A stretch of DNA of 42,661 nucleotides from Candidatus Saccharimonadota bacterium (GCA_014377525.1 JACMPL010000022.1:1-42661); one strand, 5' to 3'. Shown: positions 15,972 to 24,543, counted from the stretch's first letter. A program made the numbers and translations. Notes: generated from the letters alone by a model not told the origin.

Positions 15972-16706
15972 ATGAACACATCTGGTAAAATATCATTTAA
16001 TCCTATAACTCCCAAAATTGTGCTGGGCGTAGCAGCGCATCCTGATGACCTCGATTTTGGTGCTTCGGGGGCGATGGCGGCCTTTGCAAAAGACGGCGCT
16101 AGCGTGCATTACCTCATTCTAACCGACGGTAGCAAAGGCTCAGCCGATACCACTATGACCCCTGAAAAATTAACTGAAATGCGGCGGCAGGAGCAGCGTG
16201 ACGCAGTGGCTCATTTTGGCGGTGCCGGAGTTGAGTTTCTTGACTATCCTGACGGGCAGTTAGAGGTAACGATGGAGCTCAAACAGGACATTATAAAGGC
16301 TATCCGGACGCTTAAGCCTGATGTCGTGGTTACGATGGATCCAACCATGGTGTACTCGTCACTGCGCGGGATAATCAATCATCCCGACCACCGGGCGGCC
16401 GGGCAGGCGACGCTGGACGCCGTCTACCCACTGGCCCGCGATCATATGTCGTTTCCAGAATTATTCGAACAGGGTCACGAACCACATAAAGTTAAAACCG
16501 TACTGCTAATCAATTTTGAGCATAACAATTTCGCCGTCAACATAACGGACACCATCGATTTTAAAATGAAAGCGTTGGAAGCTCACGTTAGCCAAATGCC
16601 CGAGCTCGAAAAAACGCAAGCTTGGATGCGCGATCTTGCTAGCAAGGCCGGCGCTAAAAACGGTTATACCTACGGCGAAGCTTTTATGCGAATCGACATT
16701 GATTAG
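15972..16706 (+). CDS. PIG-L/LmbE (MshB/BshB-like) N-deacetylase
   Basis: 244-residue zinc-dependent deacetylase fold. The family motif AAHPDDLDFG (HPDD, zinc His and catalytic Asp) is at residues about 22-31, the third zinc His is in NHPDHRAAGQ, and LILTDGSKGS follows the first strand-helix unit. Members remove acetyl groups from GlcNAc conjugates, including MshB (mycothiol) and BshB (bacillithiol), as well as other sugar amides. The substrate cannot be read directly, but the divergent neighbour is an MshC-like ligase, which would use the GlcN-type product of such a deacetylase. The pairing is why I favour a thiol role. No signal peptide. Confidence 0.88.
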   Translation: MNTSGKISFNPITPKIVLGVAAHPDDLDFGASGAMAAFAKDGASVHYLILTDGSKGSADTTMTPEKLTEMRRQEQRDAVAHFGGAGVEFLDYPDGQLEVTMELKQDIIKAIRTLKPDVVVTMDPTMVYSSLRGIINHPDHRAAGQATLDAVYPLARDHMSFPELFEQGHEPHKVKTVLLINFEHNNFAVNITDTIDFKMKALEAHVSQMPELEKTQAWMRDLASKAGAKNGYTYGEAFMRIDID

Positions 16707-16974
16707 ATTGATTTTGGTATACCCGCCTGCTAAAGGTGGTCGCCACATGCGACGCTGTGCGTAGCAATAATCAAACGTTGCTGGCGCATTTATTGTGATA
16801 AATACAATATGTCCATTGCTAATTTACAATAGTATGCGATAATAATGAGGCTAGATAAGCTGCTACGTAATTCCACAAGAATTTTCTAGATAATTAATAA
16901 GATATGTTCGTGTACAAGAGGAGCAGCTAAGCCGATTAGGCCTACCTCGGAACAAAGAAAGAGGTACGTACTAA
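16707..16974 (+). promoter_or_regulatory. Intergenic region with promoter and leader of the RRM gene
   Basis: 268 bp without a gene. A hairpin (TGCGTAGCAA at 16758-16767 with TTGCTGGCGCA at 16778-16788) may end the PIG-L transcript. An extended -10, TGCGATAAT (hexamer 16838-16843), would start a leader of about 125 nt before the RRM start. It carries an AAAGAGG ribosome-binding site near 16959-16965. The long leader contrasts with the leaderless genes around it and recalls cold-shock and RNA-binding protein mRNAs that regulate their own translation. Confidence 0.4.
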
Positions 16975-17283
16975 ATGGCAAGTAAATTATTTGTTGGCTC
17001 ATTAGCCTACACCGCTACCGACGACGACCTGGCGCAGTTTTTTGCTGCAGCCGGAACCGTTGTTTCAGCAAAGGTCATCATTGACCGTGACACCAACCGC
17101 TCAAAAGGCTTTGGTTTTGTTGAAATGAGTAGTGACGACGAAGCTAAGGCTGCAGTCGACCAGCTTAACGGTAAAGACCTTGCTGGCCGCGCAGTAGCAG
17201 TCAGCGAAGCTCGCCCACAAGCACCACGCGAAAACCGTTCATTCGGCGGCGGTGGTGGAAATGGTGGCGGCAACCGTTACTAG
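16975..17283 (+). CDS. RRM-domain RNA-binding protein with Gly-rich tail
   Basis: 102 residues: one RRM (about 3-80) with RNP2 KLFVGSLAY and RNP1 SKGFGFVEM, followed by a short Arg/Gly-rich tail (SFGGGGGNGGG). This is the small bacterial/cyanobacterial Rbp type, single-stranded RNA binders often induced by cold. AAAGAGG lies upstream of ATG 16975, and a strong terminator follows 55 bp downstream, so it is a single-gene unit. The codons are rich in frequently used triplets, consistent with high expression. Confidence 0.93.
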   Translation: MASKLFVGSLAYTATDDDLAQFFAAAGTVVSAKVIIDRDTNRSKGFGFVEMSSDDEAKAAVDQLNGKDLAGRAVAVSEARPQAPRENRSFGGGGGNGGGNRY

Positions 17284-17338
17284 ACTATTACAACGTTAGT
17301 TGTTTTACGTTAGTATCGGTAGTTGTCCTCAGCTACAC

Positions 17339-17370
17339 AAATCTCCCTGGAAACAGGGAGATTTTTTTAT
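17339..17370 (+). terminator. Rho-independent terminator after the RRM gene
   Basis: AAATCTCCCTG and CAGGGAGATTT form an 11-bp stem closed by a GAAA tetraloop, and the T-run continues through 17368. It is the clearest intrinsic terminator in the window. Confidence 0.9.
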
Positions 17371-17463
17371 TTATAGAAAATCTAACAGCTGCCAGCGTTG
17401 CATAACCGTTATTGTAAATACGTAACCACAAAATAATACTCTTTAAGTAACGAAAAGGTATAC

Positions 17464-17469
17464 TAGAAT
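17464..17469 (+). promoter_or_regulatory. -10 hexamer TAGAAT, 6 nt before ATG 17476
   Basis: TAGAAT ends 6 nt before the pgl start and overlaps an alternative TATACT at 17459-17464. It heads the pgl-gnd-zwf operon. Confidence 0.5.
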
Positions 17470-17475
17470 TATCAC

Positions 17476-18147
17476 ATGCAGTTTATCAATACCGACGACC
17501 GCGCTTACGGCGCTTCAGCCTTACGAACTCGATTAACAACTGAACTCGACGCTAAACGTCGAGTTCTTTGGCTGGTGTCAGGCGGATCGAACATCGAAAT
17601 CAGTGTGGCCGTCATGAATGAATTAACTAACGAGCAGAGTAAACTACTGAGCGTGCTGCTAACCGACGAGCGTCATGGCGTCGTAAATCATTCTGATTCG
17701 AATGGCGCGCAGTTACTGGCAGCTGGCTTCGACCATAAATTGGCAACCCTAATTCCGGTGCTGGTCGGTGACCGCGACTTAGAAACGACACGTCGTAGTT
17801 ACGACCACGACGCGATCGCGAGTTTCGCGGCAGCCGAAATAGTCATCGGCCAGTTTGGTATCGGTGCCGATGGCCACATTGCCGGCATACTTCCAGAATC
17901 AAGTGCAGTGCATAGTCCGGAGTTCGTTGCCGCCTATAAGACCGAGCAGTACGACCGTCTAACGCTAACGTCTCATGCAATCAAACGGTTATCAGTAGCC
18001 TACGTATTCGCGTATGGCACCGATAAATTCGTGGCTCTGGAGCGCCTATTAAACGAAACGATTCCGTACGCCGAACAGCCTTCACAGATTTTGAAAGAAT
18101 TACCGGAAGTCTATATATTTAACGATCAGATAGGAGAATCACTATGA
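17476..18147 (+). CDS. pgl: 6-phosphogluconolactonase (DevB/Pgl type)
   Basis: Hydrolyses 6-phosphogluconolactone in the oxidative pentose-phosphate pathway. 223 residues of the glucosamine-6-phosphate isomerase/6-phosphogluconolactonase fold: phosphate loop WLVSGGSNIEI, the LLTDERHGVVNHSDSNGAQL stretch (DER motif) and IGQFGIGADGHIAGILPES (GxGxDGHxA). Context decides between the two activities: it is followed by gnd, with ATGA overlap, and zwf. Confidence 0.9.
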   Translation: MQFINTDDRAYGASALRTRLTTELDAKRRVLWLVSGGSNIEISVAVMNELTNEQSKLLSVLLTDERHGVVNHSDSNGAQLLAAGFDHKLATLIPVLVGDRDLETTRRSYDHDAIASFAAAEIVIGQFGIGADGHIAGILPESSAVHSPEFVAAYKTEQYDRLTLTSHAIKRLSVAYVFAYGTDKFVALERLLNETIPYAEQPSQILKELPEVYIFNDQIGESL

Positions 18148-19052
18148 AAATAGCAGTACAAGGTCTCGGCCGCATGGGAATGCAAATCGTCCGTAAATTA
18201 GCAGAAAGTGATGATCACATTGCTATCGCCCATAATCGCAGTAAGGACAAAATTGATACCGCCGTTGGCTTCGGAGCAATCAGCGCCTACGAGAAATCAG
18301 ACGTCCTAGCTGCTTTTGGCGAAGACCGGGTTGTTCTATGGCTAATGCTACCGGCTGACATCGTCGACGACGAAGTCGATGAGTGGCTATCAATGGTACC
18401 GAAAGACAGTATTCTGATCGACGGTGGTAACTCCGATTACCGGTTAACTAAAAAACTTGCGGCTAAAGTCGAAGCGGCTGGCTGTCTGCTCGTCGACGTC
18501 GGTACGAGTGGTGGCGTCTGGGGCTACGACAACGGATTTTCAATGATGTCTGGCGCAAACGATCCGGCTGCCTTTGACGCCGTTGAACCTACGCTCAAAA
18601 CGTTAGCTGCACCAGAAGGGGCTTACCATTATTTTGGACCAGCCGGGTCGGGCCATTTTGTCAAAATGACGCACAACGCTATCGAGTATGGCATCATGGA
18701 AAGTCTAGCCGAAGGCTACCGCGTGCTGAAGGAAGGTCCTTATACCGGTCTCGATCTCGGAGCAGCCGGGGAAGTCTGGCAACATCACAGTGTCGTAACC
18801 TCATGGCTCAACGAGCTATCACGTGACGCACTCAAAGAGAACCCCGAACTTGAGGGTATCGACGGCTTTGTGGCCGAAAGCGGCGAAGCCCGCTGGACAC
18901 TCGAAACCGCTAACGAACTAGGCATTCCAATGCAGAGTATTCAAGCCGCATTCGACGTGCGCCTTGCATCGCAAAAAGGGGAGACAAACTTCGCAACCAA
19001 GCTACTAGCTGCTATGCGCAACAAATTTGGCGGTCATGAGCTGAACAAGTAA
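18144..19052 (+). CDS. gnd: 6-phosphogluconate dehydrogenase, decarboxylating (short GndA type)
   Basis: Oxidises 6-phosphogluconate to ribulose 5-phosphate and CO2. 302 residues, the short bacterial form (the long form is about 470). N-terminal Rossmann motif VQGLGRMGMQIVRKLAE, substrate loop DGGNSDYR, DVGTSGGVWG (SGG substrate-binding motif) and GSGHFVKMTHNAIEYGIM with the catalytic Lys and the HNxxEY signature. AGGAG precedes ATG 18144, which overlaps the pgl stop; its TAA overlaps the zwf start (TAATG). The short form commonly uses NAD+; the region after the Rossmann motif (AHNRSKDK) has an Arg that would also allow NADP+. Confidence 0.92.
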   Translation: MKIAVQGLGRMGMQIVRKLAESDDHIAIAHNRSKDKIDTAVGFGAISAYEKSDVLAAFGEDRVVLWLMLPADIVDDEVDEWLSMVPKDSILIDGGNSDYRLTKKLAAKVEAAGCLLVDVGTSGGVWGYDNGFSMMSGANDPAAFDAVEPTLKTLAAPEGAYHYFGPAGSGHFVKMTHNAIEYGIMESLAEGYRVLKEGPYTGLDLGAAGEVWQHHSVVTSWLNELSRDALKENPELEGIDGFVAESGEARWTLETANELGIPMQSIQAAFDVRLASQKGETNFATKLLAAMRNKFGGHELNK

Positions 19053-20413
19053 TGGACGACCAGCAAAAATCACCCGTTATCGTTATTTTTGGCATTACTG
19101 GCGACCTGAGCAAGCGCAAACTGTTACCGGCGCTCTACCACTTACTCAAAGAAGATCTACTTCCGCATGATACTAAAATAATTGGTACATCACGGCATGA
19201 TATCGTAATTGACGACCTGCTCGGCAGTGTCGAGCTTTGCGTTTTAGAAAAAGATAATGTCTGTGACCCCGGTGGTATCGCTAGACTTCGGGCGGCGCTC
19301 CAAGCTTTTAAGCTTGACCCGATCGAGGATAGTGACTACGAAGCGCTCAAGCATCATTTGGACGAATTGAGTGCCGAAAATAATCACGGCGATAGAATCT
19401 TTTACATGTCTCTGCCGCCATCTGCCTACGCGCCAATTATTGAGCGGCTATCTCAGCACGGTATGAATGACGGGCGCAGTCGGATCTTACTCGAAAAACC
19501 GTTTGGCTACAACGAAACATCGGCGGCCGAGCTAATCGAACTCGTCAACCATCATTACAAAGAAGACCAAATTTACCGGATTGACCATTATCTTGCCAAA
19601 GAAACTGCCCAAAATTTGTTAACCTTCCGCATGCACAATCCAATTTTTACCGCCCTCTGGGCCCGTGACCACATCGACAGCGTTCACATCGAAGCCGCCG
19701 AAGAACTCGGCATCGAAAACCGAGCCAATTTTTATGACAAAACTGGCGCGCTCCGTGACCTCATTCAAAGCCATCTCATGCAGCTTCTAGCATTAACCCT
19801 GATGGATATACCAACTCGCTTGAACAGTCATGAAATCCACTTGAGCAAGCAGTACTTCCTCGAGCAGCTCATGCCCGCTAGCCCGCACAAAGCGTACCGA
19901 GCTCAGTACAACGGCTATAAAGCAGCCGTGAGTAATGAGCTGTCCCGCACGGAAACGTATGCCAAAATTCATTTGGAACACGGCGCTGAGCGCTGGCAGG
20001 GTGTTGATATTATTCTTGAGACCGGCAAGGCGCTGCCAGAGAAACATACGCGCATAACCGTTCAGTTCAAAGGTCACCATGGCCAGCCCCATAATAAATT
20101 AGTTTTTCAAGTTCAGCCAGACGAAGGAATCAGCCTCGACCTATTCGTGAAACAACCGGGGCTCGAAAATAAAATGGAAAAAACACTACTCGACCTTACT
20201 TACGACACCGCTTTTGAAGCTGGCAAACATATTGACGCCTACGAACGGGTCTTGGTTGACGCTGTCAGGGCCGATCAGGCATTGTTCGCAAGCGCTAACG
20301 AGGTTATGGCGACGTGGCGTGTGCTCCAACCGATCATCGATGCATGGGACACGAACGGTGACGGGCTGATGAGCTACGAAGTTGGTAGCTACCCGTTATT
20401 TGACGAGAGTTAG
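19052..20413 (+). CDS. zwf: Glucose-6-phosphate dehydrogenase
   Basis: Oxidises glucose 6-phosphate to the lactone with NAD(P)+. 453 residues, slightly short for the family (about 480-510). Landmarks: GITGDLSKRKLLPALYHL (dinucleotide loop), EKPFGYNETSA, the catalytic RIDHYLAKETAQNLL (usually RIDHYLGKE, so Gly to Ala here), and GALRDLIQSHLMQLLAL. The C-terminal DGLMSYEVGSYP is the usual end. It is last in the pgl-gnd-zwf operon and its stop overlaps by 4 bp the end of a convergent broken gene. Confidence 0.95.
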   Translation: MDDQQKSPVIVIFGITGDLSKRKLLPALYHLLKEDLLPHDTKIIGTSRHDIVIDDLLGSVELCVLEKDNVCDPGGIARLRAALQAFKLDPIEDSDYEALKHHLDELSAENNHGDRIFYMSLPPSAYAPIIERLSQHGMNDGRSRILLEKPFGYNETSAAELIELVNHHYKEDQIYRIDHYLAKETAQNLLTFRMHNPIFTALWARDHIDSVHIEAAEELGIENRANFYDKTGALRDLIQSHLMQLLALTLMDIPTRLNSHEIHLSKQYFLEQLMPASPHKAYRAQYNGYKAAVSNELSRTETYAKIHLEHGAERWQGVDIILETGKALPEKHTRITVQFKGHHGQPHNKLVFQVQPDEGISLDLFVKQPGLENKMEKTLLDLTYDTAFEAGKHIDAYERVLVDAVRADQALFASANEVMATWRVLQPIIDAWDTNGDGLMSYEVGSYPLFDES

Positions 20414-20961
20414 CTAACCACGCCGGCGTTCGGGAGATTGGCTCTGAATTTTTTCTGCATTTTGAGTGTCTCATGGATGGTAAATGCGCCTATCAGAGTA
20501 GTCGGATCCGGAGGATAGAGTTCCGGCAACGTGGCGATACCGATCGTCGCGGGTACTTTTACTAAGCTGCTGGCTCGGCCATTCTTGAGCATCAACCAGA
20601 CGAAATTATCGGTATTAAGTGGTTTGTCGAGCACAGCCTCGCCCGTAACCAGGATGTTACCAATCTGCAACGACCTTGGCATCGTAATCGGTCTAGCATT
20701 TTCGAGTTGTAGCGGCGTACGGATATTAGCGGATATAGCTTCACCGTCAGCAAGCATAATACTCATGCAGGCTTGACCAAGTTTCGGGTAGCAAGTGACA
20801 ACCTTAGTAAATCACTCCGGTGTGTCAGTAGCTAATAGGTCGCCGGGACGAAGCGTCAATGGCTGGGCGAAGCCAGCTTCGTCATCACGATAGCAGTGAA
20901 CACCGTCGTTTTGGTGCACTAAAAAACCTGCAAGCCCATAGGATTCTCCGCTATAATACAT
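20410..20961 (-). pseudogene. Hypothetical gene interrupted by an in-frame TGA
   Basis: Starting at ATG 20961, which sits 6 nt behind TATACT, the frame reads MYYSGESYGLAGFLVHQNDG to a TGA at 20814-20812 (after ATDTPE), then continues with FTKVVTCYPKLGQA and a coherent 118-residue region (from MSIMLADGEAIS) to 20410. The full protein would be 183 codons. Without the TGA only about 49 residues or an internal restart at ATG 20766 would be made. GGA or CGA to TGA would explain it. Since TGA ends other genes here, a Gly-UGA code as in Gracilibacteria is not supported. I recognise no family. Confidence 0.65.
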
Positions 20962-20967
20962 AGCCGT

Positions 20968-20973
20968 AGTATA
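20968..20973 (-). promoter_or_regulatory. -10 hexamer TATACT, 6 nt before ATG 20961
   Basis: The minus-strand hexamer fixes the start of the interrupted gene and shows its promoter is retained. Confidence 0.5.
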
Positions 20974-21089
20974 CAATATGGCAAAATTATTTTCTAAATA
21001 ATTTATCAATAGGTAGTAAGTGGGCTTGCCCTGCCATTCTGCTACAATAGTTATATTGGTTTGCGCCAACACTACCAAGTCAATAAGTC

Positions 21090-22256
21090 ATGCTTCTAGA
21101 CATTTTCATCATCGTATTCTCAATCAGCGCGCTCTTCCGTGGTCGCGAAATTGGTTTTGTCCGTCAAGCTCTTTCGACGGTTGGTTTTTTTGGTGGTTTA
21201 TTTATCGGTGCATCGCTTGAGCCGCACACTGTTCAGTTAGTAAATTCCGCAAACGCAAAATCGATTGTTACGCTCCTGACAACGCTAGGCTTTGCCCTAA
21301 TTTTTCTAATTATTGGCGAATACATCGGCATTGCCGTCAAGCATAAAGTAATGCTTAACCGGCTCAATAAACTCGATAACGGTTTTGGTGCCGGCCTAAG
21401 CGTGCTGACATTACTGGTTGCCGTCTGGCTAAGTTCATCGATTATAAACAGCCTACCGTTTCCCGGCGTCAAAGCTGAGATCAGCAAATCTCACGTCGTG
21501 GCCTTTCTAAATGATCGATTACCGTCGGCACCGAACATCATTAGCGATCTCGGTCAACTGATTAACCCGAACGGTTTTCCGCAAGTCTTTATCGGCGGCG
21601 AACCGACCGGTAATGACAGCCGGCCACTACCGGATCTAGGTGATCTCCAGGCGGCCGTTAACAGCACCAAGCAATCAGTCGTCAAACTCGAAGGGCAGGG
21701 CTGTGGTGGCGTCGTCGACGGCTCAGGTTTCGTGATAGCGCCCGGACTGGTTGGCACAAATGCGCACGTCGTGGCCGGTATCAAAAAACCGTACGTGCAG
21801 GATAGCAAAGGCACACACAGTGCGACGCCCATTTGGTTCGATTCCAAACTTGATTTCGCCATTGTCCGAGTTGCCAATCTCGCCGGCGCACCGCTAGCGA
21901 TATCATCCGATCATGTCGCTACCGGTGCGCCGGCAGTCGTGCTTGGATTCCCGGGTGGTGGTGCATTCCGGGCCGATCCGGCGGTTATTCTCGACCAGTT
22001 CCTAGCCAGCGGGCGTGATATTTACGGTAAAGGCAGCACCGTGCGCGCGGTCTACGAAGTTAAAGCCGAGATTATTCCCGGCAATTCTGGCGGGCCATTA
22101 GTCTATAAAGACGGTCAAGTTATCGGCGTCGTATTTGCCGAGTCAACCACGCGTCAAAATGTTGGATACGTCTTAACGGCGCCACAGATCAAACAAGCCA
22201 TTCAATCGGCAATTTCTCGCAATCAAACGACCTCGACTGGCACCTGCGCAGGCTAA
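21090..22256 (+). CDS. MarP-like membrane serine protease (CvpA + trypsin-like domain)
   Basis: 388 residues. The first 120 form a CvpA-type membrane domain with four hydrophobic segments (about 2-20, 30-48, 62-82, 100-118). From about 185 a trypsin-like domain follows outside the membrane, with the triad visible as TNAHVVAG (His226), LDFAIVRV (Asp255) and IPGNSGGPLV (Ser333). Two Cys (QGCGGVVDG and the C-terminal GTCAG) could form a disulfide. This is the layout of MarP, which helps mycobacteria survive acid by processing wall hydrolases. An extended -10 (TGCTACAAT, hexamer 21043-21048) would give a leader of about 35 nt. Its stop overlaps the convergent permease by 4 bp. Confidence 0.92.
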   Translation: MLLDIFIIVFSISALFRGREIGFVRQALSTVGFFGGLFIGASLEPHTVQLVNSANAKSIVTLLTTLGFALIFLIIGEYIGIAVKHKVMLNRLNKLDNGFGAGLSVLTLLVAVWLSSSIINSLPFPGVKAEISKSHVVAFLNDRLPSAPNIISDLGQLINPNGFPQVFIGGEPTGNDSRPLPDLGDLQAAVNSTKQSVVKLEGQGCGGVVDGSGFVIAPGLVGTNAHVVAGIKKPYVQDSKGTHSATPIWFDSKLDFAIVRVANLAGAPLAISSDHVATGAPAVVLGFPGGGAFRADPAVILDQFLASGRDIYGKGSTVRAVYEVKAEIIPGNSGGPLVYKDGQVIGVVFAESTTRQNVGYVLTAPQIKQAIQSAISRNQTTSTGTCAG

Positions 22257-23488
22257 CTGGAGCGTAGGGCGTCAATCGGATCTTTGCGAGCTGCTTTTAC
22301 GGCTGGCAAAGTGCCGAAAACGATGCCGATCACCAGTGATACGATAGTCGCGGTCGCGACAACCTGCCAACTGATAACCGGCCGCAAATTCGTAAATAAT
22401 CTCAGTAATCCATCGATACTATAGGCCAGCGCGATACCGATCGCTCCGCCGCTAACGCTGAGTACACTTGATTCAATAATGAATTGGCTCATAATTTGAC
22501 GATTGGTGGCACCGATTGCTTTACGAATACCGATTTCATGCATCCGCTCCGTTACCGAAACCAGCATGACATTCATGATCCCAATACCACCAACTAGTAG
22601 TGAAATCGCTGCAACGCCCGTAATAAGCGTAGTGAGCAAGTTGAGCACACCACTGCTAACAGCTACATTTTCGTTCGGTTTCAATACCGCAAAATCCTTT
22701 TGACCACCATGATTTTTTAGTAATGCCGCTGAAATATTTTTGGTAGTTTTGTCAACATTAGACGAGGAGCTGGATTTAGCCAGAATCTCATAAATAAAAG
22801 CCGTATTTTTGGTGAGACTTTGAGCGACGTTATAGGGGATAAAAATAGCATTATTAAAATCGGCTTGCTCCGACAGCGGCGTTGCCGGGAAGTTGTTGAA
22901 AATTCCCCGAACCAAGAATTCTTGACCGTTAATCTTAAAGGTACTACCCAGCGGAATATCTTCTTTGAACATATGGGCAGCAGCATTCTTGCCAAGAACT
23001 GCGACGTTAGAGTCGGTTTCGTCTGCGCCAATAAATGCACCGTAAGCCAGTGATTGGTTAAGCAAACTTGGTAGGTCAGCTCCAGTGCCGATGGTCAGGC
23101 CGCCGCTGTACTTGCCAGTATCAGCGACCACGTTTGTCGATACTGCGCTGAGTGGCGATGCCGAGCTGACGCCGCTGAGTTTAGAAATCGTATCTAAGTC
23201 GTCTTTCTGCAATGATCCGGTAACATTCAAACCAGAAAGTAGCGTCAGGTTATTGTTACTATCACTACCGGTTGCCTTAAGTGAACTCGGGCGAACCGTA
23301 ATAAGATCCTGTCCCATTTGGCTGATCTGACCGGTAATCTGTTGCTTAATGCCTTCACCGATACCAACGACCGTAATGACCGAAGTAACACCGATGATGA
23401 CGCCGAGTATCGTCCAGAAGTTTCGCCATTTCGCGCCCCGAACCGAATCTAGTCCGGCTTTGACATGGCCGCTTGTAATCGATCTCAT
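22253..23488 (-). CDS. MacB/FtsX-type ABC transporter permease
   Basis: 411 residues: an N-terminal helix (WRNFWTILGVIIGVTSVITVVGIGEG), a periplasmic-type core domain (about 55-280) and three C-terminal helices, the FtsX-superfamily MacB layout. Family signatures include ERMHEIGIRKAIGATNRQI and the final LPAVKAARKDPIDALRS. Such permeases do not move substrate through a channel but transmit mechanical force to an external partner (lipoprotein, peptide or hydrolase). Its ATG overlaps the ATPase stop by 4 bp. No membrane-fusion protein is next to it. Confidence 0.92.
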   Translation of the reverse strand: MRSITSGHVKAGLDSVRGAKWRNFWTILGVIIGVTSVITVVGIGEGIKQQITGQISQMGQDLITVRPSSLKATGSDSNNNLTLLSGLNVTGSLQKDDLDTISKLSGVSSASPLSAVSTNVVADTGKYSGGLTIGTGADLPSLLNQSLAYGAFIGADETDSNVAVLGKNAAAHMFKEDIPLGSTFKINGQEFLVRGIFNNFPATPLSEQADFNNAIFIPYNVAQSLTKNTAFIYEILAKSSSSSNVDKTTKNISAALLKNHGGQKDFAVLKPNENVAVSSGVLNLLTTLITGVAAISLLVGGIGIMNVMLVSVTERMHEIGIRKAIGATNRQIMSQFIIESSVLSVSGGAIGIALAYSIDGLLRLFTNLRPVISWQVVATATIVSLVIGIVFGTLPAVKAARKDPIDALRSS

Positions 23489-24372
23489 TTCTTAATCCTT
23501 TTGACGCGCGTCGATGTGCCCTTAGGACCAGCCGTCTTGGCGGCCTTTTTACGAGTCGATTTACGAGTCGGAACGGCAGGCTTACCCGGCAAAGCCCTCA
23601 TGAGCGCCGACACGCCAGCTAGATCATCCTCTTCCGTTGTAACGGGCAAACGGTATAATGCCCGTTTTGCGGTAGACGCGACCTGTCCAAGCGCAGTTTT
23701 TTCGTCGTGGATAATCGCTCCGTCGTGCATATAAACCACCCGTGTCGCGTAACGAGTAAGTTCTGGATTATGCGTCACGAATAAAATCGTGTTACCCATT
23801 TTATGCACTTCGCTCAGTAGCTCCATGACCAGCCGCGAGGCGGCGCTATCAAGATTTCCAGTCGGCTCATCGGCAATAATAAGTTTAGGGTCGTTTACGA
23901 GCGCTCGGGCAATGGCCGCGCACTGCGCCTGGCCGCCGCTAAGCTGATTTGGCAGGTAATACTCACGATCTTGAATTCCTACCCGTTCTAGCATATTGCT
24001 AGCCATCTTGAGTCTCTTAGATAGCGATACGCCTTTGTAGGCAAGTGGCAGCGCGACATTTTCTAAAACCGTTAAGCGCGGCAGTAAGTTGAACGACTGA
24101 AAAATAAAACCAATCGTATCACGCCTCACGCGAGCTGCCCGATTTGGGCGAAGCTTGGATACATTTTTGCCATCGAGCTTAAAAACGCCATGACTCGGCC
24201 GATCGAGTAATCCAATAATATTCATAAGCGTGCTTTTGCCAGAACCGCTCGGGCCCATTACCGCTACGAACTCGCCGCGCTCAATCACCAAGTTGGCATC
24301 ATCGAGCGCCAAAGTAGTTGCATCGCCAAAGCCAAAGAGTTTGCTGGTATCGTTAAGTTCTATTAAAGCCAT
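23485..24372 (-). CDS. MacB/LolD-type ABC transporter ATPase with basic C-terminal tail
   Basis: 295 residues. ATPase core: Walker A GPSGSGKST, Q-loop FIFQSFNLLPRLT, signature LSGGQAQ (an unusual QAQ where most have QQQ), Walker B LIIADEPTGNLD, switch His FVTHNPE. After the core (about 225) an extension of about 70 residues ends in a Lys/Arg-rich tail (KSTRKKAAKTAG, then TRVKRIKK) not found in typical MacB/LolD ATPases. It is the first gene of a two-gene operon with the permease. A minus-strand TATAGT ends 4 nt upstream of the start, closer than usual. Confidence 0.92.
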   Translation of the reverse strand: MALIELNDTSKLFGFGDATTLALDDANLVIERGEFVAVMGPSGSGKSTLMNIIGLLDRPSHGVFKLDGKNVSKLRPNRAARVRRDTIGFIFQSFNLLPRLTVLENVALPLAYKGVSLSKRLKMASNMLERVGIQDREYYLPNQLSGGQAQCAAIARALVNDPKLIIADEPTGNLDSAASRLVMELLSEVHKMGNTILFVTHNPELTRYATRVVYMHDGAIIHDEKTALGQVASTAKRALYRLPVTTEEDDLAGVSALMRALPGKPAVPTRKSTRKKAAKTAGPKGTSTRVKRIKK

Positions 24373-24543
24373 ATAGACTATAGTTTAAACCGTTTTTTGC
24401 AATCTTCGCAAGCAACTAACGTAGTAATTTCCACCCCTGGTAAACATAACCATCATCTCTATTGAGAGAAGTGCCAGAAATTTACGACTTATTCTGTATA
24501 ATACGGTTTGAGTCTAATGCCATTATTTGGCACTAGCAACCGA

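Noticed and set aside
5956-20814. A genome-wide reassigned stop codon explaining the in-frame stops
   Set aside because: The interruptions use TAG, TAA and TGA, and all three also end intact genes in the window, so no single reassignment fits.
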